From Candidatus Segatella papionis (GTDB lineage Bacteria; Bacteroidota; Bacteroidia; Bacteroidales; Bacteroidaceae): DNA of 64,000 nucleotides. The position numbers and the translations under genes are program-made. The notes under the pieces were generated by a model. The model was given only the letters and a program-made list of their open reading frames with translations, was not told where the DNA came from and did not search any database. The stretch covers positions 27,710-91,709 of the forward strand of contig DBLF01000123.1 in assembly GCA_002297965.1 (NCBI GenBank). Direction: 5' to 3'. Shown one piece after another: positions 32,547-42,286 of this stretch (within the stretch, counting starts at the first letter, position 1; the number at the start of each line of letters is the position of its first letter).

Positions 32547-34925
32547 TTATTTGATGTTTTTGGTTTCTCCTGCTTTGAATTTGAGAATTTTCTGCTTGCC
32601 ATTGTAGTTAACTATGAGATTGCCTGCATTTTTGCTAGTGATGCTAGCCTTGGTGATCTTGCCTTTGTCCCATGCTAGAGAGACCGCGTAATTGCCACGT
32701 GCTTTGAGGCCTTTCATTTCGCCATTTGACCATTCTTTAGGCAATGCAGGGAGTAAATCTATTGTCTCTCCGTCGCTTTGCATCAACATCTCACAGATTC
32801 CCGCTGTTCCGCCGAAGTTTCCGTCAATTTGGAACGGTGGATGAGCATCGAAGAAGTTAGGGTAGGTTCCGCCACTATGGTGTGTGCGGTCCTTATAAAC
32901 TTCAGGGCTTACATAGGTGAGCAACTTTCTGAATATCTGATACGCCTTGTCGCCACGGTGCAAGCGAGCCCAAAGATTAATTCTCCAACCAGTGCTCCAT
33001 CCTGTAGATTTGTCGCCTTTGATTTCCAAGGTTTTGGTCGCAGCAGCTGCAAGCTCTGGTGTCTTTGCCACGGAAATCTGATGGAAAGGGTAGAGACCCA
33101 ACAGGTGTGACTGGTGGCGATGGTGCCAGTCTTGGTCGTCCCAATCATGATACCACTCCATGAGGTTGCCACGTTTGCCGATATGATATGGGCGTAGGCG
33201 ATTGAGCGCAGATTGTAACTGCTGCTGATAGGCTATGTCGATGCCGAGAATCTTGGCTCCCTTCAATGTGTTCTTGAAGAGTTCACGGATGATCGCAAGG
33301 TCAGCGGTTCCTCCATAAAAGCTACTGCCACGATAACCTTTATCTGTGATATAGTCAGCCTCTGGCGAGGTGCAAGGAGCTGTAATCAACTCGTTTGGAT
33401 TGTGAGGATTTGGGATGAGCCATTCAAGGAGGAAGTCGGCAGCTCCTTTCATCAGTGGATATGCTGTGTTTCGGAGATATGCAGTGTCACGAGTGTAATC
33501 GTAATGGTCCCAGAGGGTTTCAACGAGCCATGCTCCTCCCATCGCCCAATTGCTCCACTGGGGACTTTCGTTGCCTGTCCCTACAGGGTTTGTCATCGCC
33601 CATGCGTCTGTGTTATGTCCGGAACACCAACCCTTGTTGATACCATAGAAATGTTGGGCATTGTGGCGACCTGTCACCGACATACCCTTTACCAAGCCAT
33701 CTACGGGAGCAACGAGTTCTGAGAGGTTAGCTATTTCAGCAGGCCAGTAGTTTTCCTCCAGGTTGATGTTGATGGTATAGTTGCCTCTCCAAGGAGAGCG
33801 AAGAGCAGGAGCCCAAAGCCCCTGCAGATTGGCTGGTACGCCTTGGGTTCGGCTGCTGCTGATGAGCAGGTATCTACCGTATTGGAAGTAGAGTTGTTCC
33901 AAGTAAGGATTGTACTCTTTGTCGTCGCTGTAGGCGAGCAACTGTTTGTCTGTAGGACGGTTGGCGTCGAACTTTGCGTCTTTTAAGTGGAAGCTTACTC
34001 TGTCGAAGAGTTTCTTGTAGTCTGCAATGTGTCGTTGCTTGAATTCCTCGTAGGTGAAGTTTACAAGATGCCAGGCATCGTCGGCTACATTCTCTATATA
34101 GGGCGCTCCTTCTTTAACAGGGTGCTTGTCGAAGCCATTGTAGCTAGTCTCGTTGACAAGATAAATTACCGCCTCAGATACATCTTTTAGATGCAGGGTG
34201 GAATCACTTTGCCATACTTCTCCATCGGTATTTTTTACTTGAAGAATAGCACAGTAGTGGGTACTATTATTTTCTTCGCCCAACACATGTCCCGTCATTG
34301 TTAGCTGACTGCCTGAAGCTTTCACCTGATGAGGAATGAGCGAAGTCAAGGAAATATCGCTGTTGATGGCTCCTTTTTGGGAAGCGGAAAGTTTGATGGC
34401 GATCATTTTGTCAGGATGAGAAGCGAAGTATTCTTTGGTATATTCCACGCCATTGCGCTTGTAGCGAATGGTTGCCAGAGAGTTATCGAGGTTCAGCTCA
34501 CGATAATACTCGGTAAATTTTCCAGGATTGCGATCTCGTATATTAATCATGCCCAATGGCTGATAATATTCTGAATTGTGTCCTTGCACATAGTGTTGCA
34601 AGGAGTCGGCAGTCTTGTAGTCTTCTTTGAAGAGAGCTTCCCTGATTTTGGGAATCCATTTATAGGAATCACCACCTTCGTTAGGATTGACGGGTATGCC
34701 CGTCCACAGCGTGATGTCGTTGAGTTGGATGGAGTCGTTGTTGGCACCACCATAGACTAAAGCGCCTAGCTTACCATTTCCTAATGGAAGCGACTCCTCG
34801 AAAGCGTATGCGGGTTTATTGTACCATAGCTTGTTGGGTAATGCTGATTTGGGCGAATGCCCTACTGCAAAACAGCTCGTCGTACCTAAAGCTGCAAGTG
34901 CAAAGGTGAAAAGAAGATGTCTCAT
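32547..34925 (-). CDS. Glycoside hydrolase family 95 (alpha-L-fucosidase/galactosidase type)
   Basis: The start at 34925 gives MRHLLFTFALAALGTTSCFA, a signal peptide, and 792 residues. The N-terminal beta domain begins LWYNKPAYAFEESLPLGNGKLGALVYGG...IQLNDITLWTG, the GH95 hallmark. The barrel includes QGLWAPALRSPWRGNYTININLEENYWPAE, TAPCTSPEAD and PNFFDAHPPFQIDGNFGGTAGI. GH95 enzymes cleave terminal alpha-1,2-linked L-fucose or L-galactose by inversion, on plant or mucin glycans. It is followed by the rhamnosidase-N-like protein. No SusC/SusD pair is visible nearby, so this is not a full polysaccharide locus. Confidence 0.93.
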   Translation of the reverse strand: MRHLLFTFALAALGTTSCFAVGHSPKSALPNKLWYNKPAYAFEESLPLGNGKLGALVYGGANNDSIQLNDITLWTGIPVNPNEGGDSYKWIPKIREALFKEDYKTADSLQHYVQGHNSEYYQPLGMINIRDRNPGKFTEYYRELNLDNSLATIRYKRNGVEYTKEYFASHPDKMIAIKLSASQKGAINSDISLTSLIPHQVKASGSQLTMTGHVLGEENNSTHYCAILQVKNTDGEVWQSDSTLHLKDVSEAVIYLVNETSYNGFDKHPVKEGAPYIENVADDAWHLVNFTYEEFKQRHIADYKKLFDRVSFHLKDAKFDANRPTDKQLLAYSDDKEYNPYLEQLYFQYGRYLLISSSRTQGVPANLQGLWAPALRSPWRGNYTININLEENYWPAEIANLSELVAPVDGLVKGMSVTGRHNAQHFYGINKGWCSGHNTDAWAMTNPVGTGNESPQWSNWAMGGAWLVETLWDHYDYTRDTAYLRNTAYPLMKGAADFLLEWLIPNPHNPNELITAPCTSPEADYITDKGYRGSSFYGGTADLAIIRELFKNTLKGAKILGIDIAYQQQLQSALNRLRPYHIGKRGNLMEWYHDWDDQDWHHRHQSHLLGLYPFHQISVAKTPELAAAATKTLEIKGDKSTGWSTGWRINLWARLHRGDKAYQIFRKLLTYVSPEVYKDRTHHSGGTYPNFFDAHPPFQIDGNFGGTAGICEMLMQSDGETIDLLPALPKEWSNGEMKGLKARGNYAVSLAWDKGKITKASITSKNAGNLIVNYNGKQKILKFKAGETKNIK

Positions 34926-34983
34926 AAGATAATTGATATATAATGAAATAGGGTTTGTTAGTTGCTGATGATAGATAAACAAA

Positions 34984-35014
34984 GGGGGAAGACTCTTTCG
35001 ATGAGTCTGCCCCC
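34984..35014 (-). terminator. Terminator of gyrB
   Basis: GGGGG-A-AGACTC and GAGTCT-G-CCCCC pair as a strong GC-rich stem (34984-34995 with 35003-35014), 18 bases past the gyrB stop, with a T-rich exit on the minus strand. Confidence 0.8.
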
Positions 35015-35032
35015 GATATTGTTGTACTAGCT

Positions 35033-37003
35033 TTATGCGTCGATATTTGCGTAGGTTGCATTCTGCTCGATGAACTCACGTCGAGGTTCTACGTCATCAC
35101 CCATCAGCATGGAGAATATCTCATCTGCCTGAGCTGCGTTCTCGATGGTTACCTGTTTGAGCAAGCGAGTAGATGGATCCATGGTGGTTTCCCAAAGCTG
35201 CTCTGGGTTCATCTCGCCCAAACCTTTGTAACGCTGGGTGTGGATGTTTTTGTCTTCTTGTCCCTCGCCATATTTGTCGAGGAAAGCCTGGCGCTGCTGC
35301 TCTGTATAGCAATATTCACTAATCTTGCTGCGGTAAGTACACTTGTAGAGAGGTGGGGTAGCGATATACAAGTGCCCTTCCTCGATAACTTTAGGCATGA
35401 AGCGATAGAAGAGAGTCATGATAAGTGTGTCGATGTGAGAACCATCGACATCAGCATCGGTCATGATGATGATCTTATCGTAACGCAACTTGTCTGTATT
35501 GGCTTCCTTGCTGTCCTCTCCATCCACGCCGAAGCGAACGCCGATACTCTGGATGATGTTCATTACAGACTCAGCCTCGAATACCTTGTGCCATTGTACC
35601 TTCTCTACGTTCAGAATCTTACCACGCAAAGGAAGAATGGCCTGATGGAAGCGGTCGCGTCCTTGCTTGGCTGAACCACCAGCGGAATCACCCTCGACAA
35701 GGAAGATTTCGCATTCCTTAGGGTCCTTCATTGAGCAATCGGCAAGCTTGCCAGGAAGACCGCCACCTGTCATAAAGTTCTTGCGCTGTACGCTCTCGCG
35801 TGCCTTGCGAGCTGCAATACGAGCAGTAGCTGCCAATACCACTTTCTCGCAGATGCGCTTCGCCTCGTCTGGATGCTCCTCCAAATAAGCTGACAAAGCT
35901 TCGTTCACAGCCTGCTGAACTGCTCCCTGTACTTCGCTGTTGCCAAGTTTGGTCTTGGTCTGTCCCTCGAACTGAGGTTCAGCCACCTTGATGGAGATAA
36001 CTGCTGTAAGACCTTCACGGAAGTCCTCTGGGGCAATCTCTACCTTGGCTTTCTCTATCTGCTTGGAGATTTGTGGATCGTTTTCGGCGTATGCCTTCAA
36101 GGTGCGTGTCAACGCCATACGGAAACCGGTGAGGTGTGTACCTCCCTCGATGGTGTTGATATTGTTGACGTATGAGTGGATGTTCTCAGTGTAGTCTGTG
36201 TTGTACATCACGGCAATCTCGATAGGTACGCCTTGTTTCTCGGTCTTCAAGTAGATGACATCGTCGAAGAGGTGTGTGCGGTGGCGATCTACGTAACGCA
36301 CGAATTCCTTCAATCCGTCTTTGGCATGGAATACTTCTTGCTTTGTCTTGCCTTCCTCGTCAGGGCGAAGGTCGGTCAAAGTTATCTTGATGCCGGCATT
36401 GAGGAATGCCAACTCGCGCATACGGTTGGCGATGATGTCCCACTTATATATTGTGTGGGTGAAGATTGTAGGGTCTGGCCAGAATTGCTGACGTGTACCA
36501 CGCTTGGTGGTTTCGCCTACAATCTTGACTGGATAGAGAGGCTTTCCCTTCTCGTATTCCTGCTGGTATATTTTGCCATTGCGGAATACTTGTGACTTCA
36601 TGTGTGTGGAAAGTGCGTTCACACAACTTACACCCACACCGTGCAAACCTCCGGACACCTTGTAAGAGCCCTTGTCGAACTTTCCACCGGCGTGGAGTAC
36701 GGTCATTACGACTTCCAATGCTGACTTGTGGAGCTTCTCGTGCATATCCACAGGGATACCACGACCATTGTCTTCTACAGTGATGGAGTTGTCTTCATTG
36801 ATGGTTACTTCGATTTCAGTACAATAACCTGCCATCGCTTCATCGATAGAGTTATCGACGGTCTCGTTTACCAAATGGTGAAGACCCTTTTCGGAAATGT
36901 CTCCAATGTACATTGCCGGACGTTTGCGAACAGCTTCCAAACCTTCCAAGACTTGGATGTTGCTCGCAGAGTAATTATTTGCGGTGTTTTGATTTTCTGC
37001 CAT
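35033..37003 (-). CDS. gyrB: DNA gyrase subunit B
   Basis: The 656-residue ATPase subunit of gyrase. The GHKL fold shows ETVDNSIDEAMAG, VEDNGRGIPVD and GGLHGVGVSCVNAL; the TOPRIM domain has LVEGDSAGGSAKQGRD and MTDADVDGSHI; the C-terminus has QRYKGLGEMNPEQLW. The start at 37003 (MAENQNTANN) was preferred to one at 37030, which would overlap the promoter element. Length is typical of Bacteroidota GyrB, which lacks the insert of the enterobacterial protein. It stands alone with its own promoter and terminator. Confidence 0.95.
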   Translation of the reverse strand: MAENQNTANNYSASNIQVLEGLEAVRKRPAMYIGDISEKGLHHLVNETVDNSIDEAMAGYCTEIEVTINEDNSITVEDNGRGIPVDMHEKLHKSALEVVMTVLHAGGKFDKGSYKVSGGLHGVGVSCVNALSTHMKSQVFRNGKIYQQEYEKGKPLYPVKIVGETTKRGTRQQFWPDPTIFTHTIYKWDIIANRMRELAFLNAGIKITLTDLRPDEEGKTKQEVFHAKDGLKEFVRYVDRHRTHLFDDVIYLKTEKQGVPIEIAVMYNTDYTENIHSYVNNINTIEGGTHLTGFRMALTRTLKAYAENDPQISKQIEKAKVEIAPEDFREGLTAVISIKVAEPQFEGQTKTKLGNSEVQGAVQQAVNEALSAYLEEHPDEAKRICEKVVLAATARIAARKARESVQRKNFMTGGGLPGKLADCSMKDPKECEIFLVEGDSAGGSAKQGRDRFHQAILPLRGKILNVEKVQWHKVFEAESVMNIIQSIGVRFGVDGEDSKEANTDKLRYDKIIIMTDADVDGSHIDTLIMTLFYRFMPKVIEEGHLYIATPPLYKCTYRSKISEYCYTEQQRQAFLDKYGEGQEDKNIHTQRYKGLGEMNPEQLWETTMDPSTRLLKQVTIENAAQADEIFSMLMGDDVEPRREFIEQNATYANIDA

Positions 37004-37027
37004 TTTAAGTATTGTCTTATTTCCGTG

Positions 37028-37035
37028 CAAAGATA
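37028..37035 (-). promoter_or_regulatory. -7 element for gyrB
   Basis: TATCTTTG on the minus strand, 24 bases before the chosen start codon, followed by GCACGG. Confidence 0.55.
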
Positions 37036-37216
37036 CTAAAAAAAGCTGAGAAACAGGTGGTTTTCTTTGTGAAAAATAGCCAAAAATGAGATAAAAAACT
37101 GTGTTTTATGAGAAGTGGTAGAAAACTTTGGGGAAAGGGCGTGAAACAAACTTGAAACGGTGGGGGTAGAGGACTTAGTGTGCGGACTGCAGCGGTCTGA
37201 TAGTGCCAAATAAAAG

Positions 37217-37256
37217 AATAAGGCTGCGACCCTTCAAGAAGGATTGCAGCCTTATT
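37217..37256 (-). terminator. Terminator of rpsT
   Basis: AATAAGGCTGC (37217-37227) and GCAGCCTTATT (37246-37256) form an 11-base stem 24 bases past the rpsT stop on the minus strand. Confidence 0.75.
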
Positions 37257-37280
37257 TATTTTATTGCTTAGACTTGCGAG

Positions 37281-37535
37281 TTAGGCCAACTTAGCGATGT
37301 GCTGTGTGAGACCAGACTTCAAGTTAGCAGCCTTGTTCTGATGAATAACGTTGATCTTAGCCAACTTGTCTAAAAGCTTCTGTACTGTAGGATAGAGCTT
37401 TGCAGCCTCCTCCTTGTCAGTCATGTTGCGCAATTTGCGAACGGCATTGCGCATAGTCTTTGCATAGTACTTGTTATGCAAAGCCTTCTTCTTGTCCTGA
37501 CGGATTCTCTTAACTGATGATTTGTGATTTGCCAT
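37281..37535 (-). CDS. rpsT: 30S ribosomal protein S20
   Basis: The 84-residue basic protein starts [26 protein letters not shown] and has the S20 three-helix pattern ([35 protein letters not shown]). It binds 16S rRNA early in small-subunit assembly. A tRNA-Glu gene lies 37 bases upstream on the same strand and the two may be transcribed together. Confidence 0.95.
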   Translation of the reverse strand: MANHKSSVKRIRQDKKKALHNKYYAKTMRNAVRKLRNMTDKEEAAKLYPTVQKLLDKLAKINVIHQNKAANLKSGLTQHIAKLA

Positions 37536-37572
37536 CTCTATGTTTTATTATTTTATTCTTTATTAATGTTTG

Positions 37573-37644
37573 TAGTCCCTAGCAGAGTCGAACTGCTCTT
37601 TAGAGAATGAAAATCTCTCGTCCTAACCGATAGACGAAGGGACC
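37573..37644 (-). tRNA. tRNA-Glu (anticodon UUC)
   Basis: Read on the minus strand, a 72-base cloverleaf begins GGTCCCTTCG and ends AGGGACTA. The acceptor arms pair (one G-U at the end). The D arm carries GGTTAGGAC, the anticodon stem AGAGA/TCTCT holds loop TTTTCAT with anticodon TTC, and the T arm contains GTTCGACTC. CCA is not encoded. It lies upstream of rpsT. Confidence 0.93.
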
Positions 37645-37768
37645 ATTGCTGTTTTGCGGGTGCAAAGTTACTACTTTTATTTGAATCCTGCAAATTTTTT
37701 GTGGAAAATTTTCGCTAAATGCCTGTTTTTTTGTAATTTTGCCCTGTTTTTGATTAATTATAAGTAAT

Positions 37769-38494
37769 ATGGAAGTTAAAACAAGAGCTATTGTACTGCA
37801 AACCATTAAGTATGGTGATTCGCAACTTATCGTGGATTTTTTTACGGAGAAGTTGGGAAGACTGTCCTTTATGGTAAAAATCTCCAAATCTTCGAAGGCT
37901 AAGATGAAGCGCCAACTGTTTCAGCCCTTGATGGTGCTCAATTTGGAATTTGAGCATCGTCCTAAGGCTAATTTACAGCATCTGAAAGATGTCTCTATCG
38001 CTCTGCCTTTTGTGGATTTGCCATTTTCGCCAGCCAAGTTAGCTATGTCTATGTTCTTGGCAGAACTTCTTGGGCAAGCCACTAAAAATGAACAGTCTAA
38101 TCTTCCGCTTTACGCTTTCATCGAGGAGAGCATATTATGGTTGGACCATGCAAAGGATGGGTATGCTAATTTCCATATTGTCTTTATGGTACGTCTTACG
38201 TTCTTCTTGGGTTTTTCGCCTAACTTGGAGAGTGGAGAGAATGGAGATTATTTTGACTTGGAAGATGGTTGCTTTGTGCCTTATGTCCCTACCCATAGAC
38301 ATTATTTAAGTAAAGAGGATTCTTACCGTATGGTGGGATTGTTTCGCTTAAGCTATGAAACAATGCACCTCTACACAATGTCTCGGTTAGATCGAAACCG
38401 TTGTGTAGAGGTGATATTGGAGTATTATAAAATTCATGTGCCTGGTTTCCCGGAACTGAAGAGCTTTTCTGTCCTTCGAGAACTGTTTTCCTAA
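37769..38494 (+). CDS. recO: DNA repair protein RecO
   Basis: The 241-residue protein begins MEVKTRAIVLQTIKYGDSQLIVDFFTEK, the N-terminal OB-fold typical of RecO. An alpha-helical domain follows, ending VPGFPELKSFSVLRELF. RecO anneals ssDNA and loads RecA with RecR. Bacteroidota RecO lacks the full zinc-Cys set, as here. It is monocistronic and converges on ftsZ across a hairpin. Confidence 0.9.
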   Translation: MEVKTRAIVLQTIKYGDSQLIVDFFTEKLGRLSFMVKISKSSKAKMKRQLFQPLMVLNLEFEHRPKANLQHLKDVSIALPFVDLPFSPAKLAMSMFLAELLGQATKNEQSNLPLYAFIEESILWLDHAKDGYANFHIVFMVRLTFFLGFSPNLESGENGDYFDLEDGCFVPYVPTHRHYLSKEDSYRMVGLFRLSYETMHLYTMSRLDRNRCVEVILEYYKIHVPGFPELKSFSVLRELFS

Positions 38495-38527
38495 GGGCAG
38501 AATCTGTTTGTGTTTGAAACGCTCTTC

Positions 38528-38586
38528 AAGAAACAGTTTGTTAATCGCTTTTCTTTGCTAATCGCTTTTCCAAACTGCTGTTTCTT
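38528..38586. terminator. Bidirectional hairpin between recO and ftsZ
   Basis: AAGAAACAG with TTTG (38528-38540) pairs with CAAAC and CTGTTTCTT (38571-38586); the right end touches the ftsZ stop codon. The loop holds two copies of TAATCGCTTTTC (38542-38553, 38559-38570). Confidence 0.6.
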
Positions 38587-39920
38587 TAAGCGAAGCTGAT
38601 GACTCCCTGCACTGCATCGCCATCGTCTTTCTTGCTCTCTTCCACTTCTATGTTTCCAGAAGCAAGGCTTCTGATGTCTTCCAATGTTTGGCGAGTGCGC
38701 TTATAGGTTGGAGTGTTCTCAACCTGCAGGATGACATCTTCGTTGTCGAGGTCTTCTGGGCGGAACAAGAATATATGTGGGTGACGTTTGTACTGGGTTG
38801 AGTTGCCGTCAGAACCATAGTAACGCTCTCGTCTGTTCTGACGTTCAGCTCTGGTCTCTTCCTCTTCGGCGATACGGCGAGCTTCCTCCTCCGTATGCTT
38901 CTTCATGTGGCGGTTCATACCTTCCACGTCTTCGAGACCGAAACCTGTGGCCAATACTGTGACCTTTACTCTGCTGCCCAACTCTGGGTCAATGGCGAGT
39001 CCCCACTTCAATTCGAAATCGTCGCCAAACTTCTCCATAAAGTCGTTCACGTCGTTCATTTCGTCCATCGTTAAGCCAGGATTATCCTTTTTCTCGCTGG
39101 CGAAAGCGATGCTCAGGAGAATCTTCTTTGAGTTGAATACGTCGTTATCGTTGAGCAATGGTGAGTTCAATGCATCTTCGATGGCTTTCTTGACACGACC
39201 TTCTCCTTCGCCATAACCTGTACTCATAATGGCAACGCCACCATCTTTCAATACGGTTTTGACATCGTTGAAGTCGAGGTTGATGAGACCATGCACCGTG
39301 ATGATTTCAGCGATACTCTTGGCTGCGACGCTCAGTGTGTCGTCTGCCTTGCCGAATGCATCTAGTACGGCGAGGTCTGGGTAAATCTGGCGCAGTCGTT
39401 CGTTGTTAATGACCAACAAGGCATCTACGTGCTTTGACATTTCCTCCACACCGTCGAGTGCTTGGTCTATTTTCTTAGGACCCTCGAAGCGGAATGGAAT
39501 AGTGACGATACCCACGGTAAGGATGCCCAGGTCTTTGCTTACTCGGGCTATAACTGGAGCTGCACCTGTTCCTGTACCACCGCCCATACCGGCAGTGATG
39601 AATGCCATTTTGGTGCCATCGTTGAGCATGTTCTTGATTTCGTCGATGGTTTCCTCAGCGGCTTGGCGAGCCTTGGCTGGTTTGTTGCCAGCTCCTAGAC
39701 CTTCTTTTCCGAGTTGGAGATGTACTGGCACGGGCGAATCGTTGAGTGCCTGATTATCGGTGTTGCACAAAACGAAGCTCACGTCATGTATGCCTTCGCG
39801 ATACATGTGGTTTACGGCGTTGCCGCCGCCACCACCAACACCAATCACCTTGATGATGCTGTTTTCCTTTTCTGGCTCTCCAAAGTCCAGTATATGTGGA
39901 GTGTTTGCGTTATCTTGCAT
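38586..39920 (-). CDS. ftsZ: Cell division protein FtsZ
   Basis: The 444-residue tubulin-like GTPase forms the cytokinetic ring. It has IKVIGVGGGGGNAVNHM, the tubulin signature GMGGGTGTGAAP, and the T7 loop NLDFNDVKTVL. The linker is short and rich in Arg/Glu (EEEARRIAEEEETRAERQNRRE). It carries the motif ENTPTYKRTRQTL, probably the region that binds FtsA, and ends QGVISFA. It is the last gene of the reverse-strand dcw cluster, 45 bases after ftsA. Confidence 0.95.
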   Translation of the reverse strand: MQDNANTPHILDFGEPEKENSIIKVIGVGGGGGNAVNHMYREGIHDVSFVLCNTDNQALNDSPVPVHLQLGKEGLGAGNKPAKARQAAEETIDEIKNMLNDGTKMAFITAGMGGGTGTGAAPVIARVSKDLGILTVGIVTIPFRFEGPKKIDQALDGVEEMSKHVDALLVINNERLRQIYPDLAVLDAFGKADDTLSVAAKSIAEIITVHGLINLDFNDVKTVLKDGGVAIMSTGYGEGEGRVKKAIEDALNSPLLNDNDVFNSKKILLSIAFASEKKDNPGLTMDEMNDVNDFMEKFGDDFELKWGLAIDPELGSRVKVTVLATGFGLEDVEGMNRHMKKHTEEEARRIAEEEETRAERQNRRERYYGSDGNSTQYKRHPHIFLFRPEDLDNEDVILQVENTPTYKRTRQTLEDIRSLASGNIEVEESKKDDGDAVQGVISFA

Positions 39921-39965
39921 AATCGTATATTCTAAAATATGATTTTACAATATGTCTTCCTTTAT

Positions 39966-41411
39966 TTATTCTTCCTCAGAGATGGTGTCCTTCACAAACT
40001 TCTTGAATCCTCTCATGAATTTGTGGACGAGACTGTTCTCTTTTCGGCGCTTAGCTTCTTCCTCGGCTTCTTTTTCCGCCAAGATTCTAGCTTCTTCCTC
40101 TTCTTGCTCTCTCTTTCGGCGGGCTTCCTCTTCAGCCTTGCGCTTTTCTTCGGCTGTCAAGACGACTCCCTTTCCTGTTGTCTCGTTAGGGTTGCGTGCA
40201 GCTTTATGCGTTTCTGCGCCCATTGCCTTGTTCTCGATGTTGTCGAAGAGACCATTGCCGATTTCGTTGCCTGCACAGTTCATATCGCCCTTTGCTAAAA
40301 GACCTAATACGGTATTCATCATTCCATCGTGGTTTGTAATCTTTGGGTCTTTTGAGTTGACGGTCTGCATTACAAACTTGGCGATGCGAACTTTGTCGAT
40401 GTGTGTATGTGTCTTGAATACCTTGTCGATTTCAGGCATGTTGCTGCCACCACCTGTCAAGATGATGCCGCCCATCAACTTATCGGAGAATTCCACTGGT
40501 ACCTGGAACCATGCATTTTCTACGATTTCTTCTACACGTGCTTCAACAATCTCGATGAATTTCTTGCTTTCTACTGTTCTGTCTTTGTCAACAGTATAGC
40601 TCAAGGTTGGATCGATGTTGCTGATGTCGGTATAAGCCTTGGCGTATCTCAGCTTCATTCTTTCAGCGTCGGCTTCCTCTATTTGCAGACACGTTAAATC
40701 CTTTGTTACATTATTGCCTCCCAAAGGTATGACAGACAAGTGACGCAAGATACCCTTGTAATAGACGGATACAGTCGTGGTGTCGGCTCCCAGGTCAACG
40801 AGCATACAACCCGCACGTTTCTCAGAATCGCTCAGAACGCTGTCTGCCATTGCCAAAGGTGCGAGATACATCTCTGCTATAGGGATGTTGGCGTTCTCAA
40901 AGCAGGTGTTGATGTTGTTGTAGAAGTTCTTACGCCAAAGTATGTTGAGGAAGATTCCCTCCAAATGGTTGCACTGTATGCCTACAGGGTCTATTTGGTA
41001 CTGGTTGTCAACCTTGTATTCCTGTGTGGCCGCATCCAAGATCTCTTGGTCTGGGTAAGTCATGTTGCGATTGATGTCCATAAGCTCATTGATCATGTCT
41101 TGCGAAATGATCGATGTGCCCGGTAAATCTTTTACGATGACGTTCTTGATGCTTCTGATAGATCTGCCTCCTACACCCACATAAACCTGGGTGATGTCTT
41201 GCTTGAGAATGTTCTTCAGCTTCTTGATGATGCTAACTAGGCATTGGCAAGTCTTGTCAATGTTGTAGATAACACCTTTTCTGATGCATGAAGACGAATT
41301 CTCCTCGACGGTAGCAAGTACGGTGATGCTACCGTCTAAATTCTTCTGACCTGCTATACCTGTCATCTTAGATGAGCCAAGCTCGATAGCTACAATAAAT
41401 TCCTTTGGCAT
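39966..41411 (-). CDS. ftsA: Cell division protein FtsA
   Basis: This 481-residue actin-like protein links FtsZ to the membrane. It opens FIVAIELGSSKMTGIAG (phosphate 1), has MLVDLGADTTTVSVY (phosphate 2), GGIILTGGGSNM (adenosine) and the 1C subdomain between. Compared with E. coli FtsA it has an added C-terminal tail of about 60 residues rich in Glu/Arg (EEKRKAEEEARRKREQEEEE). That tail ends in an amphipathic helix (FMRGFKKFVKDTI), the probable membrane anchor. Such long charged tails occur in Bacteroidota FtsA. Confidence 0.95.
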   Translation of the reverse strand: MPKEFIVAIELGSSKMTGIAGQKNLDGSITVLATVEENSSSCIRKGVIYNIDKTCQCLVSIIKKLKNILKQDITQVYVGVGGRSIRSIKNVIVKDLPGTSIISQDMINELMDINRNMTYPDQEILDAATQEYKVDNQYQIDPVGIQCNHLEGIFLNILWRKNFYNNINTCFENANIPIAEMYLAPLAMADSVLSDSEKRAGCMLVDLGADTTTVSVYYKGILRHLSVIPLGGNNVTKDLTCLQIEEADAERMKLRYAKAYTDISNIDPTLSYTVDKDRTVESKKFIEIVEARVEEIVENAWFQVPVEFSDKLMGGIILTGGGSNMPEIDKVFKTHTHIDKVRIAKFVMQTVNSKDPKITNHDGMMNTVLGLLAKGDMNCAGNEIGNGLFDNIENKAMGAETHKAARNPNETTGKGVVLTAEEKRKAEEEARRKREQEEEEARILAEKEAEEEAKRRKENSLVHKFMRGFKKFVKDTISEEE

Positions 41412-41449
41412 AGTCCTTATATATTATCTTTTTCTGTTTCTATTTTATA

Positions 41450-42244
41450 TTAGCTGTTATGATGCTTTGTGCAAATAATCTGGTTGTCAAACTCAATGTT
41501 GATGTATGAGTATTTATTCCAGCCAGCTTGCGAGAGTCCGTATTTGTAGAATTTTTCCAGTCGGTCCATCTTCTTGTTGATGAATTCTTCTACATCCTTT
41601 TCTCTTTTGCTGATGATATTGCTCTCAGGCAGGTTACCTATATATATAATGTGGTTTCCCACCCTGGGCACTAACTCGATGCCCCTGTTGGGCAGTACGT
41701 TGATCTGCTCTATCTGGTTTCTCCAAAGATTGTTCGTCATCAGAGTCTTGCTTACCAGTGATATATACTTTTGGGCATACCATCTGTTGATGTTGCCCGT
41801 GGCGATGATGATGTCGCTCGTATAGTTGGTGTTGGGCATGATCTGATAATGATCATCTATATAGTAGTCCTCGTTGTTGATGCTCTTGATTCTAACAATT
41901 GGCATGCGCTGTGTGAGATAGATATCTACCAGTCCATCTTGGGTCTTATAGCACTCTGCGGTTTTCACAAAGGGACTGGTCTTCAGGCTCTCCTCTATCT
42001 TTCTGGCGTTCACTTCGTTGAGTGGCCTTTCCAAGGGATAGAGTTTCCGCAGCTCCAGTCTCTTCTTGATTTCCTTGGCGTTCAGAAAGCCATTGGTCAT
42101 TTCATCTTCTATGTTGATGTTCACCTTGGTGCATACAAGATTCTTTTCATCAGGCTTGTTAAACTTGGTGAAAGCGAATCCCAGGTATGTGGCTATTGCG
42201 ACATCTAGGGTGATGATGATGGTTTTCTGCCAATTGATATGCAT
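41450..42244 (-). CDS. ftsQ: Cell division protein FtsQ
   Basis: The 264-residue bitopic protein has one membrane segment near the N-terminus (TIIITLDVAIATYLGFAF). A POTRA-like region (about 35-115, GFLNAKEIKKRLELRKLYPLERPLNEVNARKIEESLKTSPFVKTAECYK) and a beta domain follow. Position between murC and ftsA is the standard one. FtsQ joins the periplasmic division complex with FtsL. Confidence 0.88.
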   Translation of the reverse strand: MHINWQKTIIITLDVAIATYLGFAFTKFNKPDEKNLVCTKVNINIEDEMTNGFLNAKEIKKRLELRKLYPLERPLNEVNARKIEESLKTSPFVKTAECYKTQDGLVDIYLTQRMPIVRIKSINNEDYYIDDHYQIMPNTNYTSDIIIATGNINRWYAQKYISLVSKTLMTNNLWRNQIEQINVLPNRGIELVPRVGNHIIYIGNLPESNIISKREKDVEEFINKKMDRLEKFYKYGLSQAGWNKYSYINIEFDNQIICTKHHNS

Positions 42245-42286
42245 TTTTGTTGTTTCTTGTTTTGCAAGTTCCCTTTGTCGAAGGGT

